Source of the DNA: Myoxocephalus aenaeus
Lineage: Eukaryota; Chordata; Actinopteri; Perciformes; Cottidae
Direction of reading: 5' to 3'
Assembly: GCA_038501785.1 (NCBI GenBank)
Contig: JBAMJR010000040.1
Coordinates: 11,237,501 to 11,301,500 of the forward strand
Length of the DNA stretch: 64,000 bases
Shown here: one piece after another, positions 11,235-23,667 of the stretch
Layout of the letters: the number at the start of each line of letters is the position of its first letter
How positions within the stretch are numbered: the first letter of the stretch is position 1
Translations under genes and position numbers: made by a program
The notes under the pieces: generated by a model
The model's database searches: none
The model's input: the letters and a program-made list of their open reading frames with translations, nothing else
Told to the model about the DNA's origin: nothing

Positions 11235-12161
11235 CCAGAGGCCTGTCTCACGAAGCTGGATTAACATACCCGGGGTTTCCCTCAGTTATCCAGCTGCACT
11301 TAACCAGAGGTCCGCGGTCTCGCTTATTGGTCTCACGAAGCCGGTTATCAACTCGTTAAGTGAACCCAGGAGCGTCTCATCTAGATCTGTGCTCGTGCAC
11401 ATAAAAGGGGCGGAGTTAACTCCGTTAGACCAATTGTGCACCATGGAGAAGCCGCCGAGAGCAACGTATTTTACAACGGAGGAGCAAACCATAATCTTAA
11501 GAATGTACGAAAAATATAGAGAAAGAATACAAGCAAAAAGCAACACTGCTGCAGCAGCCAGAAGCCGCAAGGAATCGTGGGAAAAAAATCGCCGACTCCG
11601 CCAATGCATAAATTACTGGGATTGTAATATTAAATCACTGTCTCAAATGTATGTGCCTATTTTGATTATCTTTTCGTTTTAACAATTTAACCTCATTTCA
11701 GTTGCAACCACAGTGGAGATAAAAGAACATGGGGGCAAGTTAAAAGGTAACAGTAAATTCAAACTGTCATACACTTACAAGCAATCTGTTGGTGCTGATC
11801 GTGCATTAAAGAGGAAGAAATCTTTTGCCACTTCTCATGTCGGCCACTGAGGAGGCAACAGATGAAGAGACGCTCTCTGGAGCGCTGCTCTTACTATCCG
11901 TGTGCCTTCCTCAACGGGATTCTGTAGAAATGGGCAGGCAGTTTTTCCAAGACAATGATTGGCCAGTAGGCGTCTTATAGACCCGCTGAGATCTTATCCG
12001 GGAACTTAACCTGCTCCGGAGCAGGTTAGGCGTTCAGCGTAAGTTACCGGGGCAACGTACCCCGATAAGAAGTGAACCAGCTTCGTGAGACGGAAAACCC
12101 AGAGTTAATCCAGAAGTTACCTCGCTAAACCGAAATCCAGTTTCGTGAAACAGGCCTCTGG
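11235..12161. mobile_element. DNA transposon with CCAGAGGCCTGTYTCACGAAR termini
   Basis: The left end CCAGAGGCCTGTCTCACGAA and the right end, whose complement reads CCAGAGGCCTGTTTCACGAA, are inverted repeats continuing into related sub-terminal motifs (GAAGCTGGATTAAC; GAAACTGGATTTCG). Such GCCTGTTTCACGAA ends are known from fish DNA elements of the PIF-Harbinger/ISL2EU kind; my assignment is tentative. At 11443-11620 the plus strand encodes MEKPPRATYFTTEEQTIIL and a basic Lys/Arg-rich helix region (RERIQAKSN, RSRKESWEKNRR), like the Myb/SANT-type accessory protein of such elements. No transposase remains in the 927 bp. Confidence 0.7.
11443..11683 (+). pseudogene. Myb/SANT-like DNA-binding protein fragment of the transposon
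   Basis: An open frame begins MEKPPRATYFTTEEQ inside the 927-bp inverted-repeat element. The Thr-Thr-Glu-Glu start, the aromatic/hydrophobic spacing and the basic helix (WEKNRRLRQCINYWD) resemble the opening of a Myb/SANT or MADF-like domain. It runs off into non-homologous sequence after about 65 residues, so it is a remnant. The family assignment rests on pattern only. Confidence 0.45.
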
Positions 12162-12227
12162 TGTAAATAAGAGTTCATGGTTGGAGGGAGCCATTGGACA
12201 GAGAAAAAAATGGAGTTGCATTTAGAT

Positions 12228-13300
12228 CAGGGGTAGCCAACACTGTGCCCACGAGGCATGTTCTAAAAATAGAGCAAGTTTTGAGCTTCATAAAAAAAAA
12301 AGAATTCTAAGATTTTCTTTTATCAAAAACACTTCCATTAATGAATGTCGATTTTAAAATGACAATATTTAATATAACATTTTAAAAACAAATATTTTTT
12401 GTATATATGAACTCTGACCATTTCTGAAGTCAAAGTTCAATATTGTGCGCATGTCAAACCACCATCTTATGCCGCGTTCACACCAAAAGAGTTGCGAATT
12501 TTCGCAACCCTTTTTCGCCTGACGTTAGTCACTCGACTTTGTGGTTAATTCGCTTTTTCGCAAACCATTCGCAGCGGAAAGGGGGCGCGGCTTTCTCTGT
12601 AAAACTGTTTTCATTTCCACTATCCAACATGGAATGAATAACAACCATTTCTAATGGTATCTCCGTGGCTTTAGCGCTGTCAACGCATTCAAAGCCAAGA
12701 TGAACATTTTCTCTGTGCATTTACAGAGAAAAAAAGTGCTGCACTTTCCCTCCGTACAGTCAGTGTTGAATGACAATGCTTCTGCATCTGGGGCTTCAGA
12801 CAAAGCTGTAGAAAAGTACTCTCAAGTCATAACAGACTGGGGCAAGAGTCTGAGAACAGGTTTGGTGACTTTGATCAACTTGAGCCATGCGTGTCCTTTG
12901 TTTCAAATCCTTTCTTGCAAGTGGACACACCATGCATTGCTGAGCAACTAAGTGCTGTGTTCAACGTGGATGCTGGACAGGTGGAGATGGGTACAAAGGT
13001 GTACGCACAGCAGCTATGAAAGTTACCTGTCTTTTTGGTTCAACCTATCTCTGTGAATCCGTTTTTTCTGACATGAACTTCATCAAGAACAAACACAGAA
13101 CACGCCTGACTGATGCACACCTACAAGACTCACTCAGAGTTGCAGTGTCAAACTATACTCCAGACTACAGCACATTGGTGACCAGTATGCAATGCCAGGC
13201 TTCACTAACAGACATCTACAGACAAAGAAAAAGATCACATAGGTTTTCATTGAAGACATTAACATTAAAATCCTACAGATTTGTTGATTAGTGTTAATGT
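12228..13300 (+). mobile_element. hAT transposon remnant with internal MITE
   Basis: Begins with a hAT-like terminus CAGGGGTAGCCAACACTG (12228-12245; the CAG precedes GGGTAGCC) and contains the C-terminal coding part of a hAT/ZBED transposase at 12727-13290. Between them (about 12470-12640) lies half of a MITE with GCGTTCACACCAAAAGAGTT. No matching right terminus was seen, so the element is truncated at its 3' side or the end is mutated. Confidence 0.65.
12727..13291 (+). pseudogene. hAT/ZBED transposase C-terminal remnant
   Basis: Reads KKVLHFPSVQSVLND to YSQVITDWGKSLRTG, then in the next frame FDQLEPCVSFVSNPFLQVD and IAEQLSAVFNVD, then LFGSTYLCESVFSDMNFIKN, followed by HRTRLTDAHLQDSLRVAVSN and YTPDYSTLV. 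The last block is the signature end of ZBED5/SCAND3-type hAT transposases (YLCES.FS.MN..K...R..LTD.HL...LR). At least one frameshift near 12865 and a stop codon near 13017 break it. Domestication is unlikely given these breaks. Confidence 0.82.
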
Positions 13301-15160
13301 AATATGATTCATTTAAAAATGTGAAAGAGTTGATTTTAGACAGACCCAGACAGAGTTCATGATTTGTTAAATGTTACAAAGATAGTAGTTAGATATGACA
13401 GTTAATGATTTCCCCAAAAAAGTTATAATTTGTAAAAAAAAAAAAAAAGAAGAATATATATATATATATATAAATTGTGTGATTTTGAACAAAATGCTTC
13501 ATACAAAGAGCATAGATGCATGGGTTCCTGATTCGGACCCTATTGCAGTGGTCAGGTGGTAAAGAGATAGCTGTGACACATTTTCGCTGGCAGCAGATGA
13601 GATCCTTGTCAGTCAGCAGTTGAAGGCCGATTGCTGTATTGCCCGTACTATAAATTCACATACGACTATATAGTGGACCTGGACCACAGTCCGCCTATTA
13701 GTGACCCATGCTTTAAAGTTTAGAACATGAAAAATATATGTCAAGAGATCTACTGCAAGTATGCTGATAAATGAGACCCTGACATCCTTCGTGATCAAGA
13801 CTGCACGTGAAGTGCACAGTGCTTTGGAGCAATCTGAGAGTGGGCCTTTGGTCCTACAATATGATTGCAAGTGGCATAACAGAAAACATTTAGATTTTCC
13901 AGGGGAAATGGAATTTTCACTTTTAATGAAACTAAAATGTCAACTAGTTCACAATGGAATCTGTGTTTCTGAAGAAACTGTACCTTTTTTTGTTTTGTAA
14001 TTTTGTTGGCGTTGTTGTAAATGGTTATATTATCCTTAAGGAGCTTTCACAGAAAACAGCACAAACCTCAGAATACTTGAGAACGGCTGTGTTGGGATTA
14101 ACAATGAGGCAGTTGGTATACAGAGTAATATTGCTGACTGTGAAGCATGCGTAAGAGAGGCCTAAAGGATGTGTTATGGTTTCTTCCACTGATTTATGTG
14201 CTTCAGATTGTAGAGGAATAGGACATGACGTTCCAAGTTCACTAACTTGCCTAAAAAAGTAGAAGTGTAGATCTTGTCATGTCCCTTTGGGAAAGATTGC
14301 AGGTTCGACTCATGCTCGCTGAGTGGTATTACAGAAAGCAGACTACAGAATATAACATCGACCCTGGTCAACAGATGTAAGTAGTTGTAAAAAGTTATCA
14401 AACAAAGTAATACAAATAGTTAATTCTCTTTTAGTTATTTTTTTCTTATTCTGGACACACTCTGGCTACAGTATATACACATGCTACAATTCCTCAATTT
14501 GTGTTCTAGGTATTGCAACAATCATTTTAATTATTTACAAGATGTTATGTGACTTGAATTTTTGTGTACACGTTTTTGTTTTGAAAACCAAATTTTAGCC
14601 AACTTGCAAATGTCTCTTTGTCATATGGTGTACTTTGTATCCGCAGATGAATGACAAAATAACAAATAATCTATACCAAGTCACAATTTATATTGTAACA
14701 GTGGCAAGCTTTGACCAGTCATTAACATTTAACACACCAGAATACACCCTTATCATTCCTTGCCCATATGAAAGCAGTATGTTTGGATCAAGGACCTTTG
14801 TGGGGTCAGAGATTATGGATCGTGACTAAAACTGGAACCTGATTCCTTCTGTCAAAATACAAAATCCTGCATTCCTAAAATAATCATGAACTTCCAGCTG
14901 GTGGGAAAGGCCATACATTTACCATTAGCTAAATTAGTTATTAGTTTTAAGCCATTTGTTCATCTCCAACACTCTCTGAGCTCTGTTAGTGTAATGCATT
15001 CTAAAAACAATTTCCCTTTTGACTTTTATTTGAGAACAATAAAAGTGTATTACACACCGTTACATGTTCCCTACTTACCTGAATAGTAGGGAACATACTG
15101 TATGTCATTAGTCAATGAATTGCAAAGAAAGAAAGAAATAATAAAATGACATATACATAC
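13301..15160. other. KCNAB intron; A run and TA microsatellite
   Basis: 13435-13449 is an A run and 13453-13472 a (TA)n tract. The rest is AT-rich intron with no feature I can name. Confidence 0.5.
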
Positions 15161-15205
15161 TCTCCGCCCCAGAAGATTTTGGTGGTGATGACTAAACTGG
15201 AACGC
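15161..15205 (-). CDS. kcnab2-like: KCNAB exon: RSSLVITTKIFWGG
   Basis: A 45-nt exon, acceptor ACATGCAG, donor GA|GTATGT. It encodes RSSLVITTKIFWGG and carries the catalytic Lys (ITTK). The split codon after WGG gives Glu, where Lys is common in the family. Confidence 0.95.
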
Positions 15206-16039
15206 CTGCATGTGAGAACATATAGAAATCAGACTGTTATCTCAAAATGACACCTGGAAACAATATTTAAATGACAAAAAAACTAAACATTATCAAGCAC
15301 ACTGATTCCACATAAAAACTTGTGTAGTATTGCCTCTTTTTTGTCAAATGCAATGTTGTCTTTTTGCATTATATGTTGAACTTGTAGAAGTATGTACAAA
15401 AACACAAACAAGGGACAACTACAGACAGGCCCCTACCCTGTGCCTACCCTACACACCAGCACAATGAAACCCCCAAAACATTGCCAGAGTAGTAAATAAT
15501 TGTCCACATACGTGATATGCTGTAACTGTAAGAATGCACTTATGACCAAAGCGCAGTGAGAGGCAGGAGACTGACAATGCGTTGAAGGACTTTAATGTCT
15601 TGGCAAAATATAAAATGTAAAGGCGGGTGGGGTGTTCCCAGCCGCTCCCAGCAGCAGGATCAGCACCTGTGGCACAAATAGTCCTGACAGCATATCCATT
15701 GACCATAGCAGCTATTGTGCAATTACTCATACAGACTTGAATTGTACATACATACACTCTGATGTACAACGTCTATGATTTAACAGGTGGTTTTAATAAA
15801 CTATAAATTAACCCACACTAAAAGGGCCCTGCCTCCTGCCATGGCACTGCTGACGCCCACTTTTCTCTATTTCCTTCTGAATGAATTCATGCAGCATTAA
15901 TGCACATTACTAACCTTGCTCCTTTTCCGGAGTCTTTGTGCTTTCCCTAACCCTGTATTCCGATTTCCTGAGTTTATGTAGAAGCAAAGTTGTTACTACG
16001 ACCGTAAAGAGATTTTTAACAAAGTCAGAGCCACCTTGT

Positions 16040-16570
16040 GACTGCACTATAGACTCCCTGCCTAGAGGTCGGCTTTAATCCCTGTCCGTTCCTGAAATAC
16101 GGGCTATGCAGGAATATGTGGATACTTTGCTGGACGCTGGATTAATCCATCCCTTGTCTTCTCCAGCTGGAGCTGGGTTTTTCTTCGTGGCTATGACACA
16201 AGTCCTTTTGCCACTGTATAGATTACCGAAGCGTGAATTACATTATAATCAAGAACCGGTACCTGCTTTCTTTAATTTCTTCTGCATTTTACATCTGCTT
16301 ATCACTTCGTAAAGATAATGGATGGGGATGAATGGAAAAGTGCCTCTTCACAAGTGCCACAGGTGTATTTTAGGCTCTGGTCAATAATGTTCTCAGCGAT
16401 ATGCTCAACATCTTTCTTGATTCACGTTATCTCCTAACCACATTCAACACGTGCAGCATGTGCCTGCAGTGTCTCCTTGACCACCAGTTATTTGTCAAAG
16501 CAGAATGTTTTTGGGTGTTGTTTTTGGGATTCATTGTGTCTGAGGGTAGTGTTCAAATGGACCTAGCTCA
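16040..16570 (+). pseudogene. Ty3/gypsy pol remnant (reverse transcriptase)
   Basis: 16040-16196 reads DCTIDSLPRGRL, a stop, then SLSVPEIRAMQEYVDTLLDA and GLIHPLSSPAGAGFFFV, which matches the start of the Ty3/gypsy reverse transcriptase. After a deletion, 16360-16560 continues in several frames through the FQALVNDVL-like, DHQLFVKAE and FLGFIVSEGSVQMD segments that follow the YLDD box in that family; the box itself (16400-16420) is scrambled. No LTR is visible beside it, so this is an internal fragment. Confidence 0.8.
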
Positions 16571-16629
16571 AGTTATTGCATCCCTGAGTGGCATATTCCT
16601 GTCGGCCGCAAGCAGGTGCAGTGTATTTT

Positions 16630-17990
16630 GGGGATTCCAAACATTTTTAGTACTGTTGTTTTTAGCCATTTATGTGGCTTTAGAAGAGTGAGGGAGGCTG
16701 GACAGCCAAATCTAAGCCGATATACAGTGGCAAGTGTGATGAGAACATTTCGACTGGAAAATAGGTATTGTAAAAATATCATCATATCAAAAACATCTGC
16801 ACGTTTCAGTAACTGCTTACAGTACTGTATTCTATGCACTATCAGCACTTCTGTTACCTTTTCCTGTGAAATTACTGTACTATTGTATACTGTTTGTTTT
16901 CTTTTTCTACATAGGATAGAAGGTCAGGGACGACAAGGGGGAAAGCCTCCTATGTTCACAGAACGGCCAACAATACTATAACACTCAAGCAGCTCCAAGC
17001 TAACATTGTCAATAACCACGCCATTTTCAACGATATCCATCAGGTCTCAACATCAACACTGGCACACATCCTAAAAAAAAAAACATATTCAAATTAAGCA
17101 AATTTATCGAGTGCCTTTCCAGCTCAATTCCGAAAGGGTGAAACGACTGCGGCATGATTATGCAGAGGTATGTATTCACTTTAGCAGTGTGATCTTGCAT
17201 ACTGTCTCATAATCTTTTATGGTACTGTAATATGTATACTAGATCTACACTGAACTACACAATCTTGCCTGACACTGTTTTTCAGAGAGTTTTACGAATG
17301 GATGGAGAGGAGATCCAGCATGAGTTCATTTACGTAGATGAGGCTGGGTTCAACCTGACGAGAACACGAAGGAGGGGAAGACACATCATTGGCCACAGGG
17401 CTATAGTCAATGTCCCAGGGCAACGCGTTATATAACACTGTGCAGCCATTACACAGAATGGGGTCCTCCACCGCCATGCCCATATGGGCCCTGACAACAC
17501 AGCACTCATACTTACATTCTTGGACCAATTGCACAACATAACAGCAGCAAATCAAATCGATCATATGCAATACATTGTTGTCTGGGACAATGTGTCTTTC
17601 CACCGCTCTGCTCTGGTTCAGAACTGGTTTCAGCAACATCCACATTTCACCGTCCTATATCTTCCACCATACTCTCCATTCCTCAACCCTATAGAAGAGT
17701 TTTTCTCGGCATGGCGGTGGAAGGTATATGATCTCCGTCTCCAGGCTGAGGTACCCCTCATCCAAGCCATGGAGGAGGCCTGTGACCAGATGGAGGTAGC
17801 AGCAATGCAAGGATGGATTCGTCTTTCAAGACGTTTCTTTCCAAGGTGTCTTGCTAATGACAACATTGCCTGCGATGTTGATGAAATTCTCTGGCCAGAT
17901 CCAGCTAGGCGAAGAGACTATGGCCGTTTCTCAATACCAAGTACGCTAAGTTAAGACTTGTGAACTTTTGGAGTTTGGACTTGGGAGTCC
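16630..17990 (+). mobile_element. IS630/Tc1-superfamily transposon remnant with spliced transposase
   Basis: Carries a three-exon transposase gene (see next entry). I could not define terminal inverted repeats or a TA duplication, so the limits are those of the coding region. It lies directly after the gypsy scrap, on the strand opposite to the host gene. Confidence 0.75.
16636..17954 (+). pseudogene. IS630-like DDE transposase, three exons, one in-frame stop
   Basis: A cut-and-paste transposase of the type annotated in fish genomes as IS630-like. Exon A (to 16764) has VREAGQPNLSRYTVASVM and RTFRLEN, a helix-turn-helix; donor AATAG|GTATTG. Exon B (16915-17167; acceptor TTCTACATAG, donor CAGAG|GTATGT) has GRQGGKPPMFTER and, after a frame change, AITLKQLQANIVNNHAIFND and RVPFQLNSERVKRLRHDYAE. 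Exon C (17286-17954; acceptor GTTTTTCAG) has the DDE core: VDEAGFNLTR (first Asp), VVWDNVSFHRSA (second Asp), PYSPFLNPIEEFFS (Glu), and ends RRRDYGRFSIPSTLS. Defects: a deletion and frameshift near 16970 in exon B and a TAA at 17433 in exon C, beyond which the same frame continues. Introns inside a small DNA transposon gene are a known trait of this group. Confidence 0.85.
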
Positions 17991-17999
17991 AGACTCTCA

Positions 18000-19640
18000 A
18001 GGACGGGAGGACACAGGACGGTCTTTCTGCAATTGGGACAGCAGCTGACTTGATGACGTCACCACCTCAGCTGTCGTCGTCATGAGTTACTCTGATTCTT
18101 CACTGTAAAGTATTTTTACAGTCAAACAAAATATGACAACCCTGCTTTTTTTGCACTGGTTTCACAGACATACACATATCATTGTATATATATATATATA
18201 TATTTATTGTGTGCATAGTGTATATATATATATATTTTTTTTTTTTTAACTTACAATACGTAAAGTGACGTTTGGTTACAGTATTATGAATCTCCATGTC
18301 AACATTTTGGGCGTGTTGAGAAATAAATGAGTTTCTTCAGTCTGCAACATTGGTCTTGTGTAGTGTTTGGTGAATTTACATTATATTTTTCTTTTAGTAG
18401 CCTACTCTAATCATAGGGAAGTAGAAGTGCTAAAAGTGTTTTAGGTTTATCACAGCAGAGTGTAACTCGTGCAAACAGAGTATAGTAATGTGAAACGTGT
18501 GTGTTTCATATGGTAACAAAGTGTGGTTTTTAAAAAGTGTATAGTTTTTACAAGAGTGTTTAATTTTGCAAAGGATCTGTAGTGTTTTGCTAATTGTGTG
18601 TGTGGTTGTGCTAATTGTGTGTAGTGTTTTGAAAACACGGGCCCTGTTTTGAAAATCGTGCTTAAGCAATAAAAAAAAACTGTAATCAGGTCGTATTAGA
18701 CGGTGCATAGAAAAGGTATGCGCTGATGTTTATCATCTCAGTCACGTCCCAGGGACCCCCTGGGGCTCCCACAACCCTCGTCCAATGAGGCACCAGTGTT
18801 GCGGTTTGAACCAAATCTCTTACATAAGTGAGATTTTAACGCCTAATGGGGTTGGCTTGATCTAAACCACTTTAGACTTTCGAAATTACATGTGTCTTTG
18901 TTTCAACCACATGGTGAAGTATCAACATTAGTCTGCTGGGGAGGCAGCATTGGAGCCGGAGAAGCAAACAGACTTAACAAACTGGTTAAGATCAGCATCA
19001 TTGGCTGCAAACTGGGCCGTCTGGAGAAGATGGTGGAGAGGACATATTGGATAACCCAGACCACCTTCTCCACCACTTACTGCAGGCACAACGGATCACT
19101 TTTTTCAATAGTTGGACATTCCTCCGAGCTGATGGCCTCCCAGTAATTTGTGTCTCTCCTTGCTATGGAAAGTTTCATTTTTTAGAGCAACATTTCCTGC
19201 TCATTTGAAAGTACTCTGTTAATCAGGCACCATCCAATTTCAGTTCTTAAACCAAAAGATGGTACTCATCGAGATGTTTCCTCACACACAATGAGCCCAT
19301 GTAGACCTGCGGGTTGGTCCTCTCTTCCTACGTACTTCAGCCTTCCCTTCAGAGAAAGCAAATATTCTACCTTACTCTAACAGTTTTACTTTACTGCAGA
19401 TATTCATTATCATGATGACGAAAGCATCTCAGCTGACCTCCAAAGCACTCAAGCACTCCCGGCAGTGTTTTCAGCTGGGAATAATTGCTTTTGTGGACAC
19501 TACCCCGAACACAGAGTTGAAATGTGGTCAGCCACTACACAATACACATTACTTGAAATACTGTCAACACCTACTGATTGTTAGCTTACAATACATTAAT
19601 GTATTAACCGGAATATGTGCCTGTATATATTACTTTTTGA
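18000..19640. other. KCNAB intron; TA microsatellites, nothing coding
   Basis: 18184-18203 and 18221-18235 are (TA)n tracts. 18420-18660 is GT-rich, with repeated GTGTTTT and GTGTGTAG motifs. I see no coding exon or element end. Confidence 0.5.
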
Positions 19641-19647
19641 TAATGCT

Positions 19648-19880
19648 TATAGTTAGGGTTGGCTCAGGTTTGCCTCGGACCAGCCCCTAGATATGCTGCT
19701 ATAAGCCTTGAATGCCACTTGAGGGTCCCCTCTTCTCCCTCTCCCACACTTTGCTCCTTCTCCGGAGTCTTTGTGCTTTTGCCTCGCAGGTTTCCATGGA
19801 TTGTGGTTATACCTGGTAACGTGGTCGTGCCTCCTGCAGTGGTCCTGCCTGACCCCCACTGCTACTATTATTAGTCACAT
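19648..19880 (+). repeat. L2-type LINE 3' UTR fragment, divergent
   Basis: Contains AGTTAGGGTTGGCTCAGG and ACCAGCCCCTAGATATGCTG, found also in the L2 3' UTRs at 28.8 and 29.7 kb, then a diverged stretch ending in CCATGGATTGTGGTTAT. It is a separate, older copy of a related subfamily. Confidence 0.75.
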
Positions 19881-20030
19881 TTCTATTACTATTCCTGATA
19901 CCTACTTACAATGATTTTGTTAGCATTATTATTCTACTATATCCACAGCTGCTGGTATTAGTAGTCGTAATTTTCCATAATTATTTCGCTTATTACTCAT
20001 ATGAATAATTGACTTCACTGACGACGTGTC

Positions 20031-21090
20031 ATGTACCAGCCTGCTTTAAGACCTCCACTATCACCCCACTCAACAAGGATCACAGGACTTAGCGACTACA
20101 GGCATGTCATTCTGACCTCTATGATTATGAAGTCTTTAAAGCGCCCTGTCCTGTCCAACCTCAAAACCCAGTTTGCCTACAGAGCCAACAGGTATGTAGA
20201 TGACAACGTTGCCCTTCACTTCATCCTTAAGCATCTGGACTCTGGAACCTACACCAGGATCCTGTTTGTGGACTTCAGCTCTGCCTTCAACATCATCATC
20301 CCATCTGTGCTGCAGGACAAGCTCTCCCAGCTGCACGTTCCTGACTCCACCTGCATGTCGATCACAGACTTCCTGTCTGACAAGAGGCAGCATTTGAAGC
20401 TGGTGAAACACGTCTCTGACTTTTGGACCATCAGCACCCCCCTTATTGGACTCATCTCTGGTGGGGATGAGTCTGCCTACAGGTGGGAGATTGAACCTGG
20501 TTACCTGGTGCAAACAACTTACAACTCAACAGTCTAAAGACAGTGAGATGGTTGGGGATTTCTGGAAAAATGCAGCCCCACCTGCCCTTATAACCCTGTG
20601 TGACTCCCTGATCGCTGCGTTTGAGTTATTGCGCTTCCTGGGCTCCACGATAACCCAGGAACTCAACATCAGCTCCATCACAAAGAAGGCTCAGCAGAAG
20701 GTGTGCTTCTTGACAATGATGGTGCAATTTTACACTGCCATCATGTAATCCATCCTCACCTCCTCCATCACCGCTGTCGCAGCAACTGATAAGAGCAAGG
20801 TCAGACTGCTGTACTCTGTTGAGAAGGTGATTGGCTGCAATCTGCCGTCCCTCCACGACTTATTCGCCTCCAAGACCCTGAGCAAGCAAGAAAGATTGTA
20901 GCCGACACCGCTCACCCTAGACACAAACCTTTTGAGTCCCGTCACTCTCGCAGAAGGCTGCGGTCCATCGGGACCAAGACCTCACGCCACAAAAACAGTT
21001 TCTTCCCATCTGCAGTTGTGCTCATCAGTAAAGCCTGTGACCCCCACTGGACACAGACACATCCTCAGGACAATTACTTACAGAAATGCA
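20031..21090 (+). pseudogene. Rex1-type non-LTR reverse transcriptase remnant
   Basis: Reads LSDYRHVILTSMIMKSLKRP, QFAYRANRYVDDNVALHFIL and RILFVDFSSAFNIIIPSVL (motif A), then ISTPLIGLISGGDESAYRWE. The last junction shows that motif B and the catalytic YADD region are deleted. It continues in other frames with ELNISSITKKAQQK, EKVIGCNLPSL and SRRLRSIGTKTSRHKNSFFP. Sequence and order match Rex1-type (CR1 group) LINEs of fish. It cannot encode an active enzyme. Confidence 0.82.
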
Positions 21091-21789
21091 CAACTCTATT
21101 AATTATACACTTGCCACTTAAAAAAACAGACTAGTAAAATGTAATATTTTCTGTCATTTCTAAATAATGTCTATACTATTGGACTGTGTTATGCACCAAT
21201 CACCAAGCCAAATTCCTTTAGTTTAGCTCACAGTAAACTATACCAAGGAGTACCATTATGCAATACTTATCATTCGATAATTAAGATGTACTTGAAATGT
21301 GTTTATTTTTTATTTGTGTTATTCATGTTTTTTTCTTCTATTGAATGTTATATTTGACAGTGAACTAGTTCATCTTTATCTCAGTGATAGTGTCCAAATG
21401 AGCATAAAATATCACTGGTTTGTAAAAAAATACACAAACAAAATAGATGTAAATGTTGATTTTATTCCCTTCTGCTCAAGTAAACAACTCAAAAGTTGAC
21501 ACTGTCAGGTCCATTCTCCATCCATTGGATTTGGGAGTGACGCGGATATGAAAGCTAGTTTATCCGTCTTTCCTTTACAAGCAGGAAAAGTATTTCTCTC
21601 TCGTTATTTGAGAAAAGTTCATATTTGTGTTCACTATGACCCTGAAATTCTGTCTCTTCTCTTATCATATACTGAATGAATGCAAGCAAAACTACAGAGC
21701 AAAATCATACTCGTTCTGATTGAACCAATCTATGAACTGTTTGAAACAATGGATATCCGCGGCCCCAAATAAAATTACCGCGCGCTGTG

Positions 21790-21935
21790 CGCACACACAT
21801 GCCTATTCTCTAGGGGCTAAGCACACCCTTTCCTTGGATCCTAGAAACGCCCCTGACAGAATGTAAAGCCCTCTCAGGGAAATTTGTGATTTGGGGCTAG
21901 ATAAATATATTAAATGGAATACATTTAATTGATAA
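21790..21935. repeat. short L2-like 3' tail
   Basis: 21855-21925 reads GAATGTAAAGCCCTCTCAGG and GTGATTTGGGGCTAGATAAA, a diverged version of the terminal segment of the L2 elements here (TGTAAAGCCCTCNGAGGCAAA). No coding part is attached. Confidence 0.6.
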
Positions 21936-22745
21936 ATGCACTCTGGGAGTGTAAGGTATGGGCTTTCAATAGTTTTTGAGGGTCTTAACTGGGATCTTAA
22001 CTGGGAACTATCAATCTTTCTTGTGTATCCTGAATGGAGCATGTCTGCTTTGAAACCAGTCTCTGTCCTGGTAAATTTAGTTTTGAGTCACAAGGTAGGC
22101 TACTTAGACAATGTAAGAGTTTGAGGCAAAACATCAGTTCCATCCTTGTGAGATTTCTCCATCACCTTTGTGTATGACAGTGGCATCGCACCTTAACAGT
22201 CCCTGGGGGAGTAGCAACAACAGGAATGATGATTTACAAGCTTGGTCAGCAGGATTAAAGAAAGTATTGTTCAGAGAACTCATTAGAATGGCCTGTTGTG
22301 ACCACCAGCTTTAGTTTAAATGAATAGTTTGACAACTAGGGAAATATGCACCAAGGCTCTTTAATTATTGTGTTGACTGTGTTAGATGTATGACTAATAA
22401 CAGTAGGAATAACAGTTTCTTTTGACATCAAGCTGCAGATTGTATTTTAGAGAGTACTTTACCTGTCCAAAAGAAACACTGAAATCTCTTCATTATGCAT
22501 TTTTTTATATCATTTGAATTGTCTCTACATATGGCCTCTGATAGACACTTTTATGAGATTTTTTGGGAACTGGGATATGCTGTTTAATAAAGTATATACA
22601 CAAAATATAGTGTAATGTCATCCAATACGTAGTGCTAAATTTGACTGATGCAAAAAAATAGAAAAGTAATGTTCAACACTTTTAAACTAAACCTTCTAAT
22701 ATGATGCTTCTAGTTTTAATATTACAAACAATCTGAAAACTCTAC
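21936..22745. other. KCNAB intron, no feature recognised
   Basis: AT-rich intron ahead of the exon at 22746. No exon, element end or RNA gene seen. Confidence 0.5.
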
Positions 22746-22790
22746 CTCCATCCTTTCTTCTTTATGATACTTCCCAAGACAACTTCAGCC
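22746..22790 (-). CDS. kcnab2-like: KCNAB exon: AEVVLGSIIKKKGW
   Basis: A 45-nt exon, acceptor TTTTCTCAG, donor AG|GTAGAG. It encodes AEVVLGSIIKKKGW in the phase expected after the AGK of the preceding exon. Confidence 0.95.
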
Positions 22791-23667
22791 CTGAGAAAAG
22801 AGATTAACAGAAAGAGAAAGCCATGTGTTTTGAGTAGCTGATGAAGATAATCACAATAATAACTTGATGATGAAATTGATGAATCTGCAAAGACTTCGCA
22901 GTGATGGGGAGATGAGGGGCATCAGCAGAACGCACTAAAGGCATAGAGATGATATTTAAAAGACAGCAGCAAGATGACAGACTAACACTTTTGATGTGTC
23001 ATTGTTTTTAAGTTGGCTAGTACGAGTAAGTTGTCGCTTTCACCAATTTTCTTGTATTTCAAATTTTCCCTTTGTCACAAACAATTTGCGTATGGTCCAG
23101 ATCTGGCAAAGGAGTCATGGGTAAATATTTTTTTCGCTAATGGCTTTTTAGAATTAAATTACTTTTAAGCAATTTGCATTACAAATTACATTTCATATAT
23201 TGTTTGACATTTTATTTTGTGACTCAGCAATTTGAACTATAATTTAATTCAGAATTGGCTATTGAATAATACTACAATATCAACATAAAAAAAAATATAT
23301 ACATAACAGCGGATTCTAAACTTTTGGTATGTAGTGGATACATGGATTATTAGTACTGAGGATGTAACATCTGGTAATTTACCTGATTAAGAAAATCCGA
23401 GGAAATTCTCTCTCGATTGGAATGCAGTAGATCAAATTTGAGGTGTATGATCACCCCCAGGTCTAAATCCACCCACTGCATAATTTAGAAAAATGCAAAG
23501 AAGTTGCCAATGGGCTGAAAAATTAATCCACACCCTCTTCCGTATGACGAAAGCATTGATAGACATGACAGCCAGAGCTGATGACAGCTAGCAACAGTAG
23601 CTTGGAAAATAGCAATACAGCAGGGGGCACTGAATTTGATGGATTAACTGTTTCAGTGTAAACATTA
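22791..23667. other. KCNAB intron, no feature recognised
   Basis: AT-rich intron sequence with no repeat end or exon that I can name. Confidence 0.5.

Noticed and set aside
15449..15769. 106-codon minus-strand frame next to a KCNAB exon
   Set aside because: Not in the KCNAB family, no splice sites in phase, no motif.
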